Of a DNA stretch of 64,000 nucleotides, positions 53,846 to 64,000 are shown one piece after another. Within the stretch, counting starts at the first letter, position 1; the number at the start of each line of letters is the position of its first letter. Position numbers and translations under genes: made by a program. Source of the stretch: Ketobacter sp. (GTDB lineage: Bacteria; Pseudomonadota; Gammaproteobacteria; Pseudomonadales; Ketobacteraceae). The stretch is taken from the NCBI RefSeq assembly GCF_003671495.1, contig NZ_RCHN01000043.1:1-64000 (forward strand), written 5' to 3'. Below the pieces are notes generated by a model, which was not told the DNA's origin, searched no databases, and saw only the letters and a list, made by a program, of their open reading frames with translations.

Positions 53846-54298
53846 TCAGGAATCTGAGCGCGCGAAACGGAACAGCGTGATCACCAGAAAACAGAATAAT
53901 GCTGCGCCGATGGCAAAGAGTAAAGAGGCCGCACGCAACGGCCGGTGTTCCACCTCAAAGCGCACGGTATTGGACAGCACACCCCCGCTGCCATCCACCA
54001 GACGCGCGAAATACACACCGTCAGCAAAGCCGCTCAGGTGCACCTGTTGCTGCCCGGTCAGCACCGGTGAGCGGACCACCTGCTCCAGCCCGGCATCGAG
54101 CCCGACCTGCAACTGAACCGCCGTCACCTCCGGTAACTGTTTCCAACTCAAACCAATATAGCCTTCGCTCACTTTCTGATCACTCACCGAAAGAAGCGCA
54201 GGAAAGGCACCAAAGGAGACACTGGCATGCACCAAAAACGCACAAAAAAGCAGCGCTTTTGCCACAAAATTGAAATAAACGGGGGACTTGGGAGCCAT
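53846..54298 (-). CDS. Small membrane protein with a fibronectin-III-like domain
   Basis: 150 aa. ATG 54298 gives a signal peptide (hydrophobic 12-30, cleavage near SFG/AFP); a start farther upstream (54349) is possible. The middle (about 35-125) has the beta-sandwich pattern of FN3 domains (GYIGLSWKQLPEVTAVQLQVG; FADGVYFARLVDGSGG). A C-terminal helix (AASLLFAIGAALFCFLVITLF) anchors it, leaving a basic cytoplasmic tail. It is the first gene of the symporter operon, 21 nt before it. Role unknown. Confidence 0.78.
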   Translation of the reverse strand: MAPKSPVYFNFVAKALLFCAFLVHASVSFGAFPALLSVSDQKVSEGYIGLSWKQLPEVTAVQLQVGLDAGLEQVVRSPVLTGQQQVHLSGFADGVYFARLVDGSGGVLSNTVRFEVEHRPLRAASLLFAIGAALFCFLVITLFRFARSDS

Positions 54299-54394
54299 AG
54301 AGGACGGTAACGCGACCTTCGACTGTAAGTTAAGGACACAGACTAACAAAGCTTAGTGCTCAATTCAATTTCAGGCTGCCGGTACGCCAACAGA

Positions 54395-57300
54395 TCATCC
54401 GGGGTGTTGACGCTCCTGAGCCTCCAGTTTCCTGGCCACGTCCCCCGGTGAACCGGTACGACGGGCCAACAATTCATAAGCCACCGGCACCACAAACAAG
54501 GTAAACAGAGTGGCTGCCAGGGTGCCGGCCAACACCACCACGCCGATCACCAGCCGGGTTTCCGCACCGGCCCCACTGGAGGTGATCAGGGGAATGGAAC
54601 CGGCGGCGGTGGTGATCCCGGTGATCAGAATGGGTCGGAAACGCACCTGGGTGGCCTCCAGAATCGCCTGCTTGAACTCGGTGCCCTGATCGCGCAATTG
54701 ATTGGCAAACTCCACGATCAGGATGCCGTTTTTCGACGCCAACCCCACCAGCATCATCAGCCCGATCTGGGAATAAATATTCAGGGAGCTGCCGGTGAGG
54801 TAGAGCCCAAACAGGCCGCCACACATGGCCAGGGGCACCGTCAACATGATGATGAACGGATGCACGTAGCTTTCAAACTGGGCCGCCAGCACCAGGAAAG
54901 TGACCATGATGCCCAGCAGGAAAATAAACAGGATGCTGTCACCGGAGAACCGGTAATCCCGGGACTGGCCCTTGTAGTCGATGTTCACATTGGGGGGCAG
55001 ATGCTCACGCACCAGCCCTTCCAGATAATCCAGTGCCTCCCCCAGGGACAGGTTGTCCTGCAGGTTTGCCTCCAGGGTGATGGCCCGCACCCGGTTGTAG
55101 CGGTTCAGTGCGGTGGCGCCGGCGAATTCTTCCAACCGCACCAGGTTGGCCAGCGGCACCAGTTGGTCCAGCCGTTCGGAACGCACATAAATATTCTGCA
55201 GGCTGATGGGAGTGCTCTGATTGTCGCGCACCCCTTCCAGGATCACATCGTATTCCTCACCCTGGTCGTTGTAGGTGGTGACCCGGCGGGAGCCCAGCAT
55301 GGTTTCCAGAGTGCGCCCCATATTGCCCACCGACACCCCCAGGTCCGCCGCCCGGTTATAGTCGATGACCACATTCAATTGGGGCTGGGTCTCTTTGTAA
55401 TCCCAGTCCATCCCCACCAGCCCGGGATTATCCGCTTCGATTTTCTCCATCAGGATGTCCCGCCACTGGGCCAGCTCCTCGTAGGTGCCACCGCCCAGCA
55501 CAAACTGCACCGGCTTTTGCAGACCGCCGCCAAAACCCTGCCGCATGATGGGGAAGGCATTTACCCCGGGCAGATCCGCCATCTTCTGCCGCACTTCGTT
55601 GATGATGACAAAGGCATCCCTGCGCTGGCTCCAGTCGTTCAGCAGCACAATCACCACCCCGGTATTGAAGTTGGCCACATTGCCCCATCCCCGCGGCGTG
55701 CGCACCAACAGGCGGGTGATCTCACCGCTTTCTACATAGGGCATCATGCGACGCTCAATTTCATCCATGTACTTTTCCATGTACTCGAAGGTGGCGCCTT
55801 CCGGACCGTTTACCAGCAGGAAGAACGCGCCTCGATCCTCCCGCGGTGCATACTCCGAAGGAATCGCCTTGAACAGGGAATAGCTGGCCAGCATTAACAG
55901 GATAAAACCCACCACCACCACCCAGGGCGCCCGCATGCAGAACTCAATGGAATGACCGTAGCCGGTTTTGAGCCAGTCAAACACCGAATCCACCAGCCGC
56001 ACCACCGGGCTGTGCTCGCTGTTGGCCTGTAACACTTTCGACGCCAGCATCGGTGATAAGGTCAGTGCAATCAGCGTGGAGAAACACACCGCCGCCGTCA
56101 TGGTCAGGGCAAACTCGGAAAACAGGCGGCCCAGATCCCCCTGCAAAAAAGCGATGGGCACAAACACCGCCACCAACACCAGGGTCGTGGCGATAACGGC
56201 AAAGCCCACCTGGCGGGTGCCCCGATAGGCGGCCAGCAGCGGCGGCTCACCGTATTCCTGCATGCGGCGCACGATGTTTTCCAGCACCACCACAGCATCA
56301 TCCACCACCAGGCCGATGGCCAACACCAATGCCAGCAGCGTCAACAGATTCACTGAGAAACCAAAAATCAGCAGCGCCACAAAGGTGGCCACAATGGACA
56401 CCGGCACGGTCACCGCGGGCACCAGCATGGCCCGGGCGCTGCCCAGGAACAAATAAATCATCAACACCACCAGCCCGATGGCAATGGCCAGCGTTGAATA
56501 CACCTGGTTCACCGCGCCTTCCACAAACACCGAGGAGTCGTAGCTTTGCTCCAGGCTCATATGCGAGGGCAACACCGCATTGACCCGATCCCGCTCCGCT
56601 TTGGCGGCCCGGGTGACCTCAATGGTGTTGGCAGTGGATTGCTTGATGATGCCAATGCCCACCTGGGGAATACCGTTGCCGCGGAATACGGTGCGGCTTT
56701 CCTCGGTGCCCCGCTCCACCCTGGCTACATCCCCCAACCGCACCAGATAGCCATTGTCACCGCGGGCCAGCACCAGGTTGCGAAAATCCTGTTCATTGGC
56801 AAACGCCCGCTGCACCCGCACCGTCAGCTGGCGGGTGTCGCCTTCGATGGCGCCGGCAGGCAGCTCCACGTTTTCCGCCCGCAGGGCCGACTCCACATCA
56901 TTGGCGGTCAGGCCCCGGGCAGCCAATTGATTGCGGTCCAGCCATACCCGCATGGCGTAACGCTGGGCGCCGCCCACCAGCACCCGCCCGACGCCATTGA
57001 GGGTGGAAAAGCGGTCCACCAGATAACGATCCGCGTAGTCGGACAGTTCCGGCACCGTCATGCCTTCTCCCACCAGGTTCAGCCACATGATGACATCATC
57101 ATCGCCGGATTCCTTGCGCACTTCCGGCGGGTCGGCTTCCTGGGGCAGATCATTGGCGATGCCCGCCACCCGGTCCCGCACGTCGTTGGCCGCCGCGTCG
57201 ATATCCCGCTCCACGTCGAATTCAATGGTAATGCGGGAGTTGCCGTCATTGCTCACTGATGCCACATACTTGATGCCCTCCACCCCGGCGATACGCTCTT

Positions 57301-57502
57301 CGATGATCTGGGTGATGCGGGTCTCCACCACCGCTGCCGCGGCACCGCGATAACCGGTATTGATGGTGACCACCGGCGGGTCAATGCGGGGGTATTCACG
57401 CAGGGTAAGCCGCTCAAAGGCCACCAGGCCAAAAGCGATCAACAACAGGGACAGTACCGACGCAAAGACCGGGCGCTTGATGGACAGATCGGATATCAAC
57501 AT
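54395..57502 (-). CDS. RND efflux transporter, inner-membrane pump (second system)
   Basis: 1035 aa AcrB/MexF-type pump with the standard two-half layout. Visible hallmarks: LREYPRIDPPVVTINTGYRGA near the N-terminus, LALVLAIGLVVDDAVVVLENIVRRM (helix 4 with the two conserved Asp), and C-terminal LMMLVGLASKNGILIVEFANQLR. It is distinct from the RND pump at 11646-14771 (which reads NPILIVDQTR at the last site). The adaptor stop is one base from this start, so the two genes are cotranscribed. No outer-membrane channel gene is nearby. The family is involved in export of drugs, solvents or cell envelope compounds; substrate not assigned. Confidence 0.93.
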   Translation of the reverse strand: MLISDLSIKRPVFASVLSLLLIAFGLVAFERLTLREYPRIDPPVVTINTGYRGAAAAVVETRITQIIEERIAGVEGIKYVASVSNDGNSRITIEFDVERDIDAAANDVRDRVAGIANDLPQEADPPEVRKESGDDDVIMWLNLVGEGMTVPELSDYADRYLVDRFSTLNGVGRVLVGGAQRYAMRVWLDRNQLAARGLTANDVESALRAENVELPAGAIEGDTRQLTVRVQRAFANEQDFRNLVLARGDNGYLVRLGDVARVERGTEESRTVFRGNGIPQVGIGIIKQSTANTIEVTRAAKAERDRVNAVLPSHMSLEQSYDSSVFVEGAVNQVYSTLAIAIGLVVLMIYLFLGSARAMLVPAVTVPVSIVATFVALLIFGFSVNLLTLLALVLAIGLVVDDAVVVLENIVRRMQEYGEPPLLAAYRGTRQVGFAVIATTLVLVAVFVPIAFLQGDLGRLFSEFALTMTAAVCFSTLIALTLSPMLASKVLQANSEHSPVVRLVDSVFDWLKTGYGHSIEFCMRAPWVVVVGFILLMLASYSLFKAIPSEYAPREDRGAFFLLVNGPEGATFEYMEKYMDEIERRMMPYVESGEITRLLVRTPRGWGNVANFNTGVVIVLLNDWSQRRDAFVIINEVRQKMADLPGVNAFPIMRQGFGGGLQKPVQFVLGGGTYEELAQWRDILMEKIEADNPGLVGMDWDYKETQPQLNVVIDYNRAADLGVSVGNMGRTLETMLGSRRVTTYNDQGEEYDVILEGVRDNQSTPISLQNIYVRSERLDQLVPLANLVRLEEFAGATALNRYNRVRAITLEANLQDNLSLGEALDYLEGLVREHLPPNVNIDYKGQSRDYRFSGDSILFIFLLGIMVTFLVLAAQFESYVHPFIIMLTVPLAMCGGLFGLYLTGSSLNIYSQIGLMMLVGLASKNGILIVEFANQLRDQGTEFKQAILEATQVRFRPILITGITTAAGSIPLITSSGAGAETRLVIGVVVLAGTLAATLFTLFVVPVAYELLARRTGSPGDVARKLEAQERQHPG

Positions 57503-57503
57503 C

Positions 57504-58568
57504 TCAAAGACCTGTTTTTGTTGCGGTGAAGGCCGGTGAAGATTCTGTAATGGCCACCGGTGTGCCCTGCCGCAGCTTCAGGCTGCCGTCCACCACCACC
57601 GGCTCGGACGGAGCCAACCCCTCAAGAATTTCCACCCGCCCCAGCAGACGGGTACCAATATGAACCCGGCGCCGCTGGGCCTGGGCCGCATCGCCGGACC
57701 CGGCAACCACGAACACGTAATGCTCGTCGCGCTCCTGTACCAGCGCGGATTCCGGAATCACCATGGCCTGGCGGGGGTTGCTGAGGAGCTTCACCTCCAT
57801 CAGCAGGCCAGCCCTGAGTTGACCCTGCGCATTATCCAGGATGGCACGCACCGTCACCGAGCGGGACACCGGGTCCACCTGGTTATCCACTGACTGAACT
57901 ACCCCTTCAAACACTGCATTGTTCAGGGCGCGGGCAGTGGCCTGGATCGCCACGCCGGGTTTGAGTGAGGTCAGAAACAGGGAAGGCACGCTGAAATCCA
58001 GTTTCATACGCCGGTCGTCCACCAGGGTGGTAATGGCATCGCCGGGGGACACATAAGCCCCCGGACTCAGGTTGCGCAAGCCCACCACGCCGGCAAAGGG
58101 TGCCCGCACCAGTCGGTTTTCAAGGCGCGATTCAATGGCCGCCACACGGGCCCGGGCCACATAGAATTCACGCTGTTTCTCATCCAGCAGGGATTGGGAG
58201 GCATCTCCGCGCTTGGCCACCGCTTTGATACGATCCAGTTGGGACTGGGCTTCATTCAGGGTGTATTTGGCTTCCTGCAACACGGCCTGTTCTTCAGAGC
58301 TATCCAACTCCACCAGCACATCGCCCTTGGCCACCCGCTGCCCGCTTTCAAAATGAATGGCGCGGATGATCTCCGCCACATTGGCGGTCAACACCACGGA
58401 CTCGTTGGCCTTCAGGGTGCCCAGGGCTTCCAGCGGATCGGCAATGGGCTCCACCGTCACCGGTTTCACCACCACACCCACCGTTGCGACGGCCGACCAG
58501 GACAGCCCGGATGAAAGGCAAAACAGCACCAAGGAAACACTCAGCCAAAGGCAACGCACAGTCCGCAT
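57504..58568 (-). CDS. RND efflux periplasmic adaptor (second system)
   Basis: 354 aa membrane-fusion protein. Signal peptide at 1-27 (cleavage near SWSA/VAT). Lipoyl halves GQRVAKGDVLVELDSSEEQ and RAPFAGVVGLRNLSPGAYVSPGDAI frame a short coiled coil (about 80-145). Beta-barrel and membrane-proximal domains follow (DNAQGQLRAGLLMEV, VIPESALVQERDEHYVFVV). It is first in the two-gene RND operon; a perfect palindrome lies 36-48 nt upstream of its ATG. Confidence 0.92.
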   Translation of the reverse strand: MRTVRCLWLSVSLVLFCLSSGLSWSAVATVGVVVKPVTVEPIADPLEALGTLKANESVVLTANVAEIIRAIHFESGQRVAKGDVLVELDSSEEQAVLQEAKYTLNEAQSQLDRIKAVAKRGDASQSLLDEKQREFYVARARVAAIESRLENRLVRAPFAGVVGLRNLSPGAYVSPGDAITTLVDDRRMKLDFSVPSLFLTSLKPGVAIQATARALNNAVFEGVVQSVDNQVDPVSRSVTVRAILDNAQGQLRAGLLMEVKLLSNPRQAMVIPESALVQERDEHYVFVVAGSGDAAQAQRRRVHIGTRLLGRVEILEGLAPSEPVVVDGSLKLRQGTPVAITESSPAFTATKTGL

Positions 58569-58603
58569 GAACGGATCTCCAGTTTCAGGAACGCAGGGAA
58601 TAC

Positions 58604-58616
58604 AGTGTCAGACACT
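58604..58616 (-). promoter_or_regulatory. Palindromic operator candidate upstream of the RND operon
   Basis: AGTGTC A GACACT (58604-58616) is a perfect 6-1-6 inverted repeat in the 142-nt spacer before the adaptor ATG. TetR-family repressors of RND operons often bind such sites. No regulator gene is adjacent. Confidence 0.4.
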
Positions 58617-58710
58617 ATGCCACGAATTTAGTTTAAATGGTTTTTATCCTGTCTCGATGAAAGGCAAGATAACCGGAATGGGATAACTGGCGAAGCAGTC
58701 AGTGAAGAGG

Positions 58711-60147
58711 TCAGACAGAAGCGGGGCGTCGGTCAGGCCACAGACGCTGGCCCACCAGCAGGATCAGCAGCCCCACCAGGATAGCGGGCATACCTTCATA
58801 CATAAAACTGTGTAATCCGGCGAAACGCCAGATCAATGAAACCGCCAATCCCGCTATAACCGCAATCATAGAAAGTGTTTGCCCTGGATGGCGGCCGCTA
58901 CACAGCACCAGCAGCAAAGGCGCAAACGCACTCGCCAACGCTGACCAGGCCAGGATCACCAAACTGAACACCGACTCGCGATTCAGCAATGCCCAAGCCA
59001 GTGCCAGCATACAGACCAACGCTGTCACCCATTTGATGGCACGGGTGCTTTCAATGCGCTGCGGCAGCACATCGTGGGTGAGCGCCGCAGAGCAACTCAG
59101 AATCAGGGAGTCGGCGGTGGACAGCGTGGCTGCAAAAATGCCTGCCAGCATCAACCCCACCAGCACCGGAGGAAAGAGTTGTTGCGCCATGGTGGGCAGG
59201 GCAAGTTCGGCATCGAACGCCGCCGGATCACCCAGGTAAACCCGCGACAACATGCCCACCCCGGTGGCCATCGCATAGAACGCCAGGAACCACAGGTAGT
59301 ACCAAAGCCGCGCCCGCTGCATCCGCCGCGGATCATCCAATGCCATGAATCGAATCATAATGTGCGGCTGACCGATTACCGACATGCCGGCAAACAACCA
59401 ACTGATCGCAAACAGCACCCCACCGGCCAAGCCCGGCAAGACAAGGTCTTTGGGAAACCAATCCAGGAAGCCGTCCACGGTGGACATTCTATGCAGGGAT
59501 TCCGATACACCCCCCAAGGCGGCAGTGGCCACCCACAGCATCGCGCCCATGGCCGTGATCATCACCACCGATTGAGCGGCATCGGTCCAGATGGAGGCCC
59601 GAATGCCCCCGGCCCAGCAATAAGCCAGCACCAGGGTTGCCCCCATGACGGCGCCCCCCCACGTCGGCCAGTCGAACAGGACATGCAGGGCTTTGCTGCC
59701 GGCCACCAGTTGGGCGCTGGCATACGCCAGCAGGAACACCAGCGATATCACGCCGATCAGGCGCTGCAGTCCGTCACGACGCTGCGCACCCGGTGCGCCT
59801 TTGTACCAGTGGCTCAGGACACCGGCGTAACTGACTTCGCCACTGCGCTGGGTGGCCTGGCGCAACCGCTGATGCACGAAGAGGGACGCCAGAAAATCCC
59901 CCAGAATCCAACCCAGCATGATCCAGATGACAGCGAGCCCGGTGGCATAGGTGTAGCCGATCACCCCAATGAACATGTAGCCGCTGTTGTTGGTCGCCAC
60001 CGCCGACAGACCCACCAGCGCCGGGTGTACCGAGCTGCTGGCCAGGTAATAGTCCTGCTTGGTGTGACGACTGCGCCGTACCGAGCTCAGCCCGATGGCA
60101 ACAAACACCCCCAAAAACAGCAGAAAACTGGTTACCACCACCGGCAC
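58711..60147 (-). CDS. SSS-family sodium/solute symporter in the ectoine operon
   Basis: 478 aa sodium:solute symporter of the PutP-like group, about 13 helices. LSAVATNNSGYMFIGVIGYTYATGL matches the Na+-binding helix 1 signature region and GMSVIGQPHIMIRFMALDDPRRM the loop-6 region; LSTADSLILSCSAALTHDVLP is the helix 8 Na+ site with Ser/Thr pair. It begins 25 nt after the stop of the ectoine aspartokinase on the same strand, so it likely belongs to the ectoine operon and may import ectoine, proline or a related osmolyte. Substrate not determined by sequence. Confidence 0.9.
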   Translation of the reverse strand: MPVVVTSFLLFLGVFVAIGLSSVRRSRHTKQDYYLASSSVHPALVGLSAVATNNSGYMFIGVIGYTYATGLAVIWIMLGWILGDFLASLFVHQRLRQATQRSGEVSYAGVLSHWYKGAPGAQRRDGLQRLIGVISLVFLLAYASAQLVAGSKALHVLFDWPTWGGAVMGATLVLAYCWAGGIRASIWTDAAQSVVMITAMGAMLWVATAALGGVSESLHRMSTVDGFLDWFPKDLVLPGLAGGVLFAISWLFAGMSVIGQPHIMIRFMALDDPRRMQRARLWYYLWFLAFYAMATGVGMLSRVYLGDPAAFDAELALPTMAQQLFPPVLVGLMLAGIFAATLSTADSLILSCSAALTHDVLPQRIESTRAIKWVTALVCMLALAWALLNRESVFSLVILAWSALASAFAPLLLVLCSGRHPGQTLSMIAVIAGLAVSLIWRFAGLHSFMYEGMPAILVGLLILLVGQRLWPDRRPASV

Positions 60148-60172
60148 ACTCCCCAGAGTTCAGTTGGCCCTG

Positions 60173-61615
60173 TTAACTCGCCAGGCAAATAGCCCGCCCG
60201 TGATCGTGAACTTCCACCAACTGACTGTGCAAGGCTTTGATGGCCGCCTCGTAGTCATCCTCGTCCACAATGAACTGCATGTCCACCTGACGCATGGACT
60301 GGTGCATGGCCAACACGCTGATATTGCATTCCGCCAGGGCCGCCACCGTCTGCGCCAGCATTCCGGGCACCTGCATATCACTGCCGATGGCAGAGACCAC
60401 TGCCACCTTTTTCTGCTTGATCTCGGCATCGGCAAAGCGCTGTTCCAGTACAGTGCAGATGCGCTTGACGGTTTTCAGGTTGGTGGCCAGGTAATGGGTG
60501 ATGGTATTGGCGTTGATATCCTTGGAAACAATATGCCCATGAAACCGATCGATCACCGCCAGGGTATCCCGGTCCACCTGGTGGATGTTGCCCGCCATAT
60601 CCTGGTCGAACACCTCGATGGCGTACACACCACGACAGCCAGCGATGATTTCCACCCGTGGTGACTCACTGACATAATCCCGGGTAATGAGGGTGCCACC
60701 GTGTTCCGGCTCAAAGGTGTTTTTCACCCGCAGGGGAATATTGTGTTTGCGCAATCCCTTGGCGGCCTTGGGATGAATCGCCTCCATGCCCAGGTTGGCC
60801 AGTTGATCCGCCACATCGTAGTTGGTGCGCCCGATGGGCACCGCGTTCGCCTCACCCACCAGACGGGGATCGGCACTGCTGAGATGAAATTCTTTATGGA
60901 TCACCGCTTCCCGTGCACCGGTCAGCACAGCAATCCGACTGAACGTCATCTCACTGTAGCCACGGTCGAAGGTCGACATCAGGCCCTGCTCACTGTGCGC
61001 ATAGCCGGTGACGATGGGCAGCTGGCGACTCAGGTCTATGCCCTGAAACGCCGATTCAATGCGTTCATCCAGGGACATGTGTTGCTCTGCGCGCCAACCG
61101 GTAAGATCCACAAAACAGGCATTGACCCCGTCCTGCTGCAGCAGTTTGGCCATGTTCCAGGCGCTGTGGGCCTCACCGATACTGGCCAGCATTTCCCGCA
61201 CGGTATGCAGATGGGCATCCAGGGCAAAGTGGCCGTGCTGGCACAGGCGCCCCAGATCCGTCAGGCAGCGTTCCGCGTCATCCAGGCGCTGCACCACAAA
61301 GGCATTGGCTTCCTGCCGCATCCATTGCTGCGTGAACAGCTCGGCATTGATGCTCAGTAATTGCTGCTTCAGCGCCACCAGCGCATCCCGCCAGCCCTCT
61401 TCGCTGACCCCGCGGGCAAACAGCTCATACACCCCCGGCTGGCCGGTTTTCTTGTGCTCCAGCAGCTGGTTGGTCACGCCACCATAGGCCGAAACCACGA
61501 ACACCCGATTGTATTCCGTCTCCCCACCTTGGGGCCCCAGAATAATATTGTCACGAACAGCGGCGTAATGACTCATTGAAGTGCCGCCAATCTTCTCAAC
61601 ACTGTGAAAAGACAT
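60173..61615 (-). CDS. ask: Ectoine-type aspartate kinase (Ask_Ect)
   Basis: 480 aa aspartokinase that phosphorylates aspartate at the entry of ectoine synthesis. The first conserved motif, VEKIGGTSMSHYAAVRDN, has Ile in place of the usual Phe of KFGGTS, typical of the ectoine-linked subclass. Substrate-loop TAHSEQGLMSTFDRGYSEMTF (close to the usual GRGGSD region) and C-terminal ACT domains (KVAVVSAIGSDMQVPGMLAQTVAALAECNI) are present. It lies 6 nt after ectC, with ectA/ectB upstream. Confidence 0.93.
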   Translation of the reverse strand: MSFHSVEKIGGTSMSHYAAVRDNIILGPQGGETEYNRVFVVSAYGGVTNQLLEHKKTGQPGVYELFARGVSEEGWRDALVALKQQLLSINAELFTQQWMRQEANAFVVQRLDDAERCLTDLGRLCQHGHFALDAHLHTVREMLASIGEAHSAWNMAKLLQQDGVNACFVDLTGWRAEQHMSLDERIESAFQGIDLSRQLPIVTGYAHSEQGLMSTFDRGYSEMTFSRIAVLTGAREAVIHKEFHLSSADPRLVGEANAVPIGRTNYDVADQLANLGMEAIHPKAAKGLRKHNIPLRVKNTFEPEHGGTLITRDYVSESPRVEIIAGCRGVYAIEVFDQDMAGNIHQVDRDTLAVIDRFHGHIVSKDINANTITHYLATNLKTVKRICTVLEQRFADAEIKQKKVAVVSAIGSDMQVPGMLAQTVAALAECNISVLAMHQSMRQVDMQFIVDEDDYEAAIKALHSQLVEVHDHGRAICLAS

Positions 61616-61621
61616 TGCAGA

Positions 61622-62026
61622 TTATTCCTCTATTTTTTCAGCGTCCAACTCGTAGGCCCCTGCGGCATTGTGCACTTCCTTGCCGGTCAACGGCGGATTG
61701 AACACACAGGCCATTTTCATTTCCTCAAAGGCGCGCAACACATGCTGGTCGTGTTGGTCCAGGATATAAATGGTGCCGGGCTCGATGGGGTACTTCTTGC
61801 CGTCAGCCAGGGTTTCCACTTCGCCCCGGCCCGACATGCAGAACACCGACTCCAGATGATTCTGATAGTGCATCTGGAAATCCGCACCTTTGTAAATGGT
61901 GGTGATGTGAAACGAAAACCCCATGTTGTCGTCTTTGAGCAGCAGTCGGGTGCTGTCCCAGTTACCTTTGGGGTCGACGATTTTGCGGCTGCTGTTTTCA
62001 GCCGCCTGTAATGTTCTAACAATCAT
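61622..62026 (-). CDS. ectC: L-ectoine synthase
   Basis: 134 aa cupin that cyclises N-gamma-acetyl-diaminobutyrate to ectoine. [16 protein letters not shown] is the family start, [20 protein letters not shown] and [18 protein letters not shown] follow, and [17 protein letters not shown] holds iron/substrate residues (Tyr and His). Length is standard. It is third in the operon, 55 nt after ectB. Confidence 0.97.
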   Translation of the reverse strand: MIVRTLQAAENSSRKIVDPKGNWDSTRLLLKDDNMGFSFHITTIYKGADFQMHYQNHLESVFCMSGRGEVETLADGKKYPIEPGTIYILDQHDQHVLRAFEEMKMACVFNPPLTGKEVHNAAGAYELDAEKIEE

Positions 62027-62081
62027 GTTGATGCCTGTTATCGGTTTGAGTCGCTACTGTTTGCTGTGCACAACCGCGGCT

Positions 62082-63962
<1,881 letters not shown>

Positions 63963-64000
63963 TTACGCTACTATTTATTTGAATACAAAATAATTTAGAG

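Overview
The window reads as one contiguous chromosomal segment of a marine or halotolerant gammaproteobacterium that handles lipids and hydrocarbons. The evidence is a tmRNA of gammaproteobacterial type (tag AANDDNYALAA), ectoine biosynthesis, a wax-ester synthase/DGAT, an acyl-CoA synthetase, a thiolase, a DUF1302/DUF1329 pair, several alpha/beta hydrolases including a polyester-hydrolase (PETase-like) enzyme, and two RND efflux systems. An Alcanivorax/Ketobacter-like organism fits, but that is inference. No insertion sequence, phage gene, CRISPR array or tRNA was seen.

Layout. 1-344: 3' most of ssrA. 647-4560: putrescine ABC importer potFGHI, followed by a PLP arginine/lysine-type decarboxylase (4680-6923). 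6992-10358 (minus): three-gene ATGA-coupled operon of a repeat-containing membrane-anchored protein, a 2Fe-2S subunit and a Tat-exported molybdopterin subunit. 10471-15864 (minus): RND adaptor, RND pump and HSL-type esterase, with a Fur-box-like site upstream. 15947-18405: thioesterase, second HSL-type hydrolase, group III truncated haemoglobin. 18718-20447: PETase-like hydrolase and an unknown helical exported protein. 20626-22715: thiolase and LON-domain protein. 22724-33592: two sister hybrid histidine kinases flanking a wax-ester synthase, an unknown 247-aa protein, an AraC regulator and an acyl-CoA synthetase. 33700-38514 (minus): DUF1329, a broken DUF1302 gene, and an unknown secreted protein. 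38640-45432: MFS transporter, membrane protein, and a DHOD-like protein coupled to NifJ. 45601-49138: Tat-signal flavin amine oxidase, small lipoprotein, M20 amidohydrolase. 49155-54298 (minus): AsnB-family amidotransferase, divergent carbamoyltransferase, a 40-aa membrane protein, SSS symporter and a small membrane protein. 54395-58568 (minus): second RND pump with adaptor. 58711-63956 (minus): ectoine operon with ectA and ectB in one reading frame, ectC, ask_ect and an SSS symporter.

The most interesting system proposed is the 47840-54298 block. A carbamoyltransferase that has lost the aspartate side-chain ligands, an asparagine-synthetase-type amidotransferase, a Na+/solute symporter with a tiny partner, and a facing N-carbamoyl-amino-acid hydrolase-type enzyme could together make, move and recycle an N-carbamoyl amino acid amide. 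A compatible solute of the N-alpha-carbamoyl-L-glutamine 1-amide type would fit, close to the ectoine genes. This is a hypothesis drawn from active-site residues and gene order.
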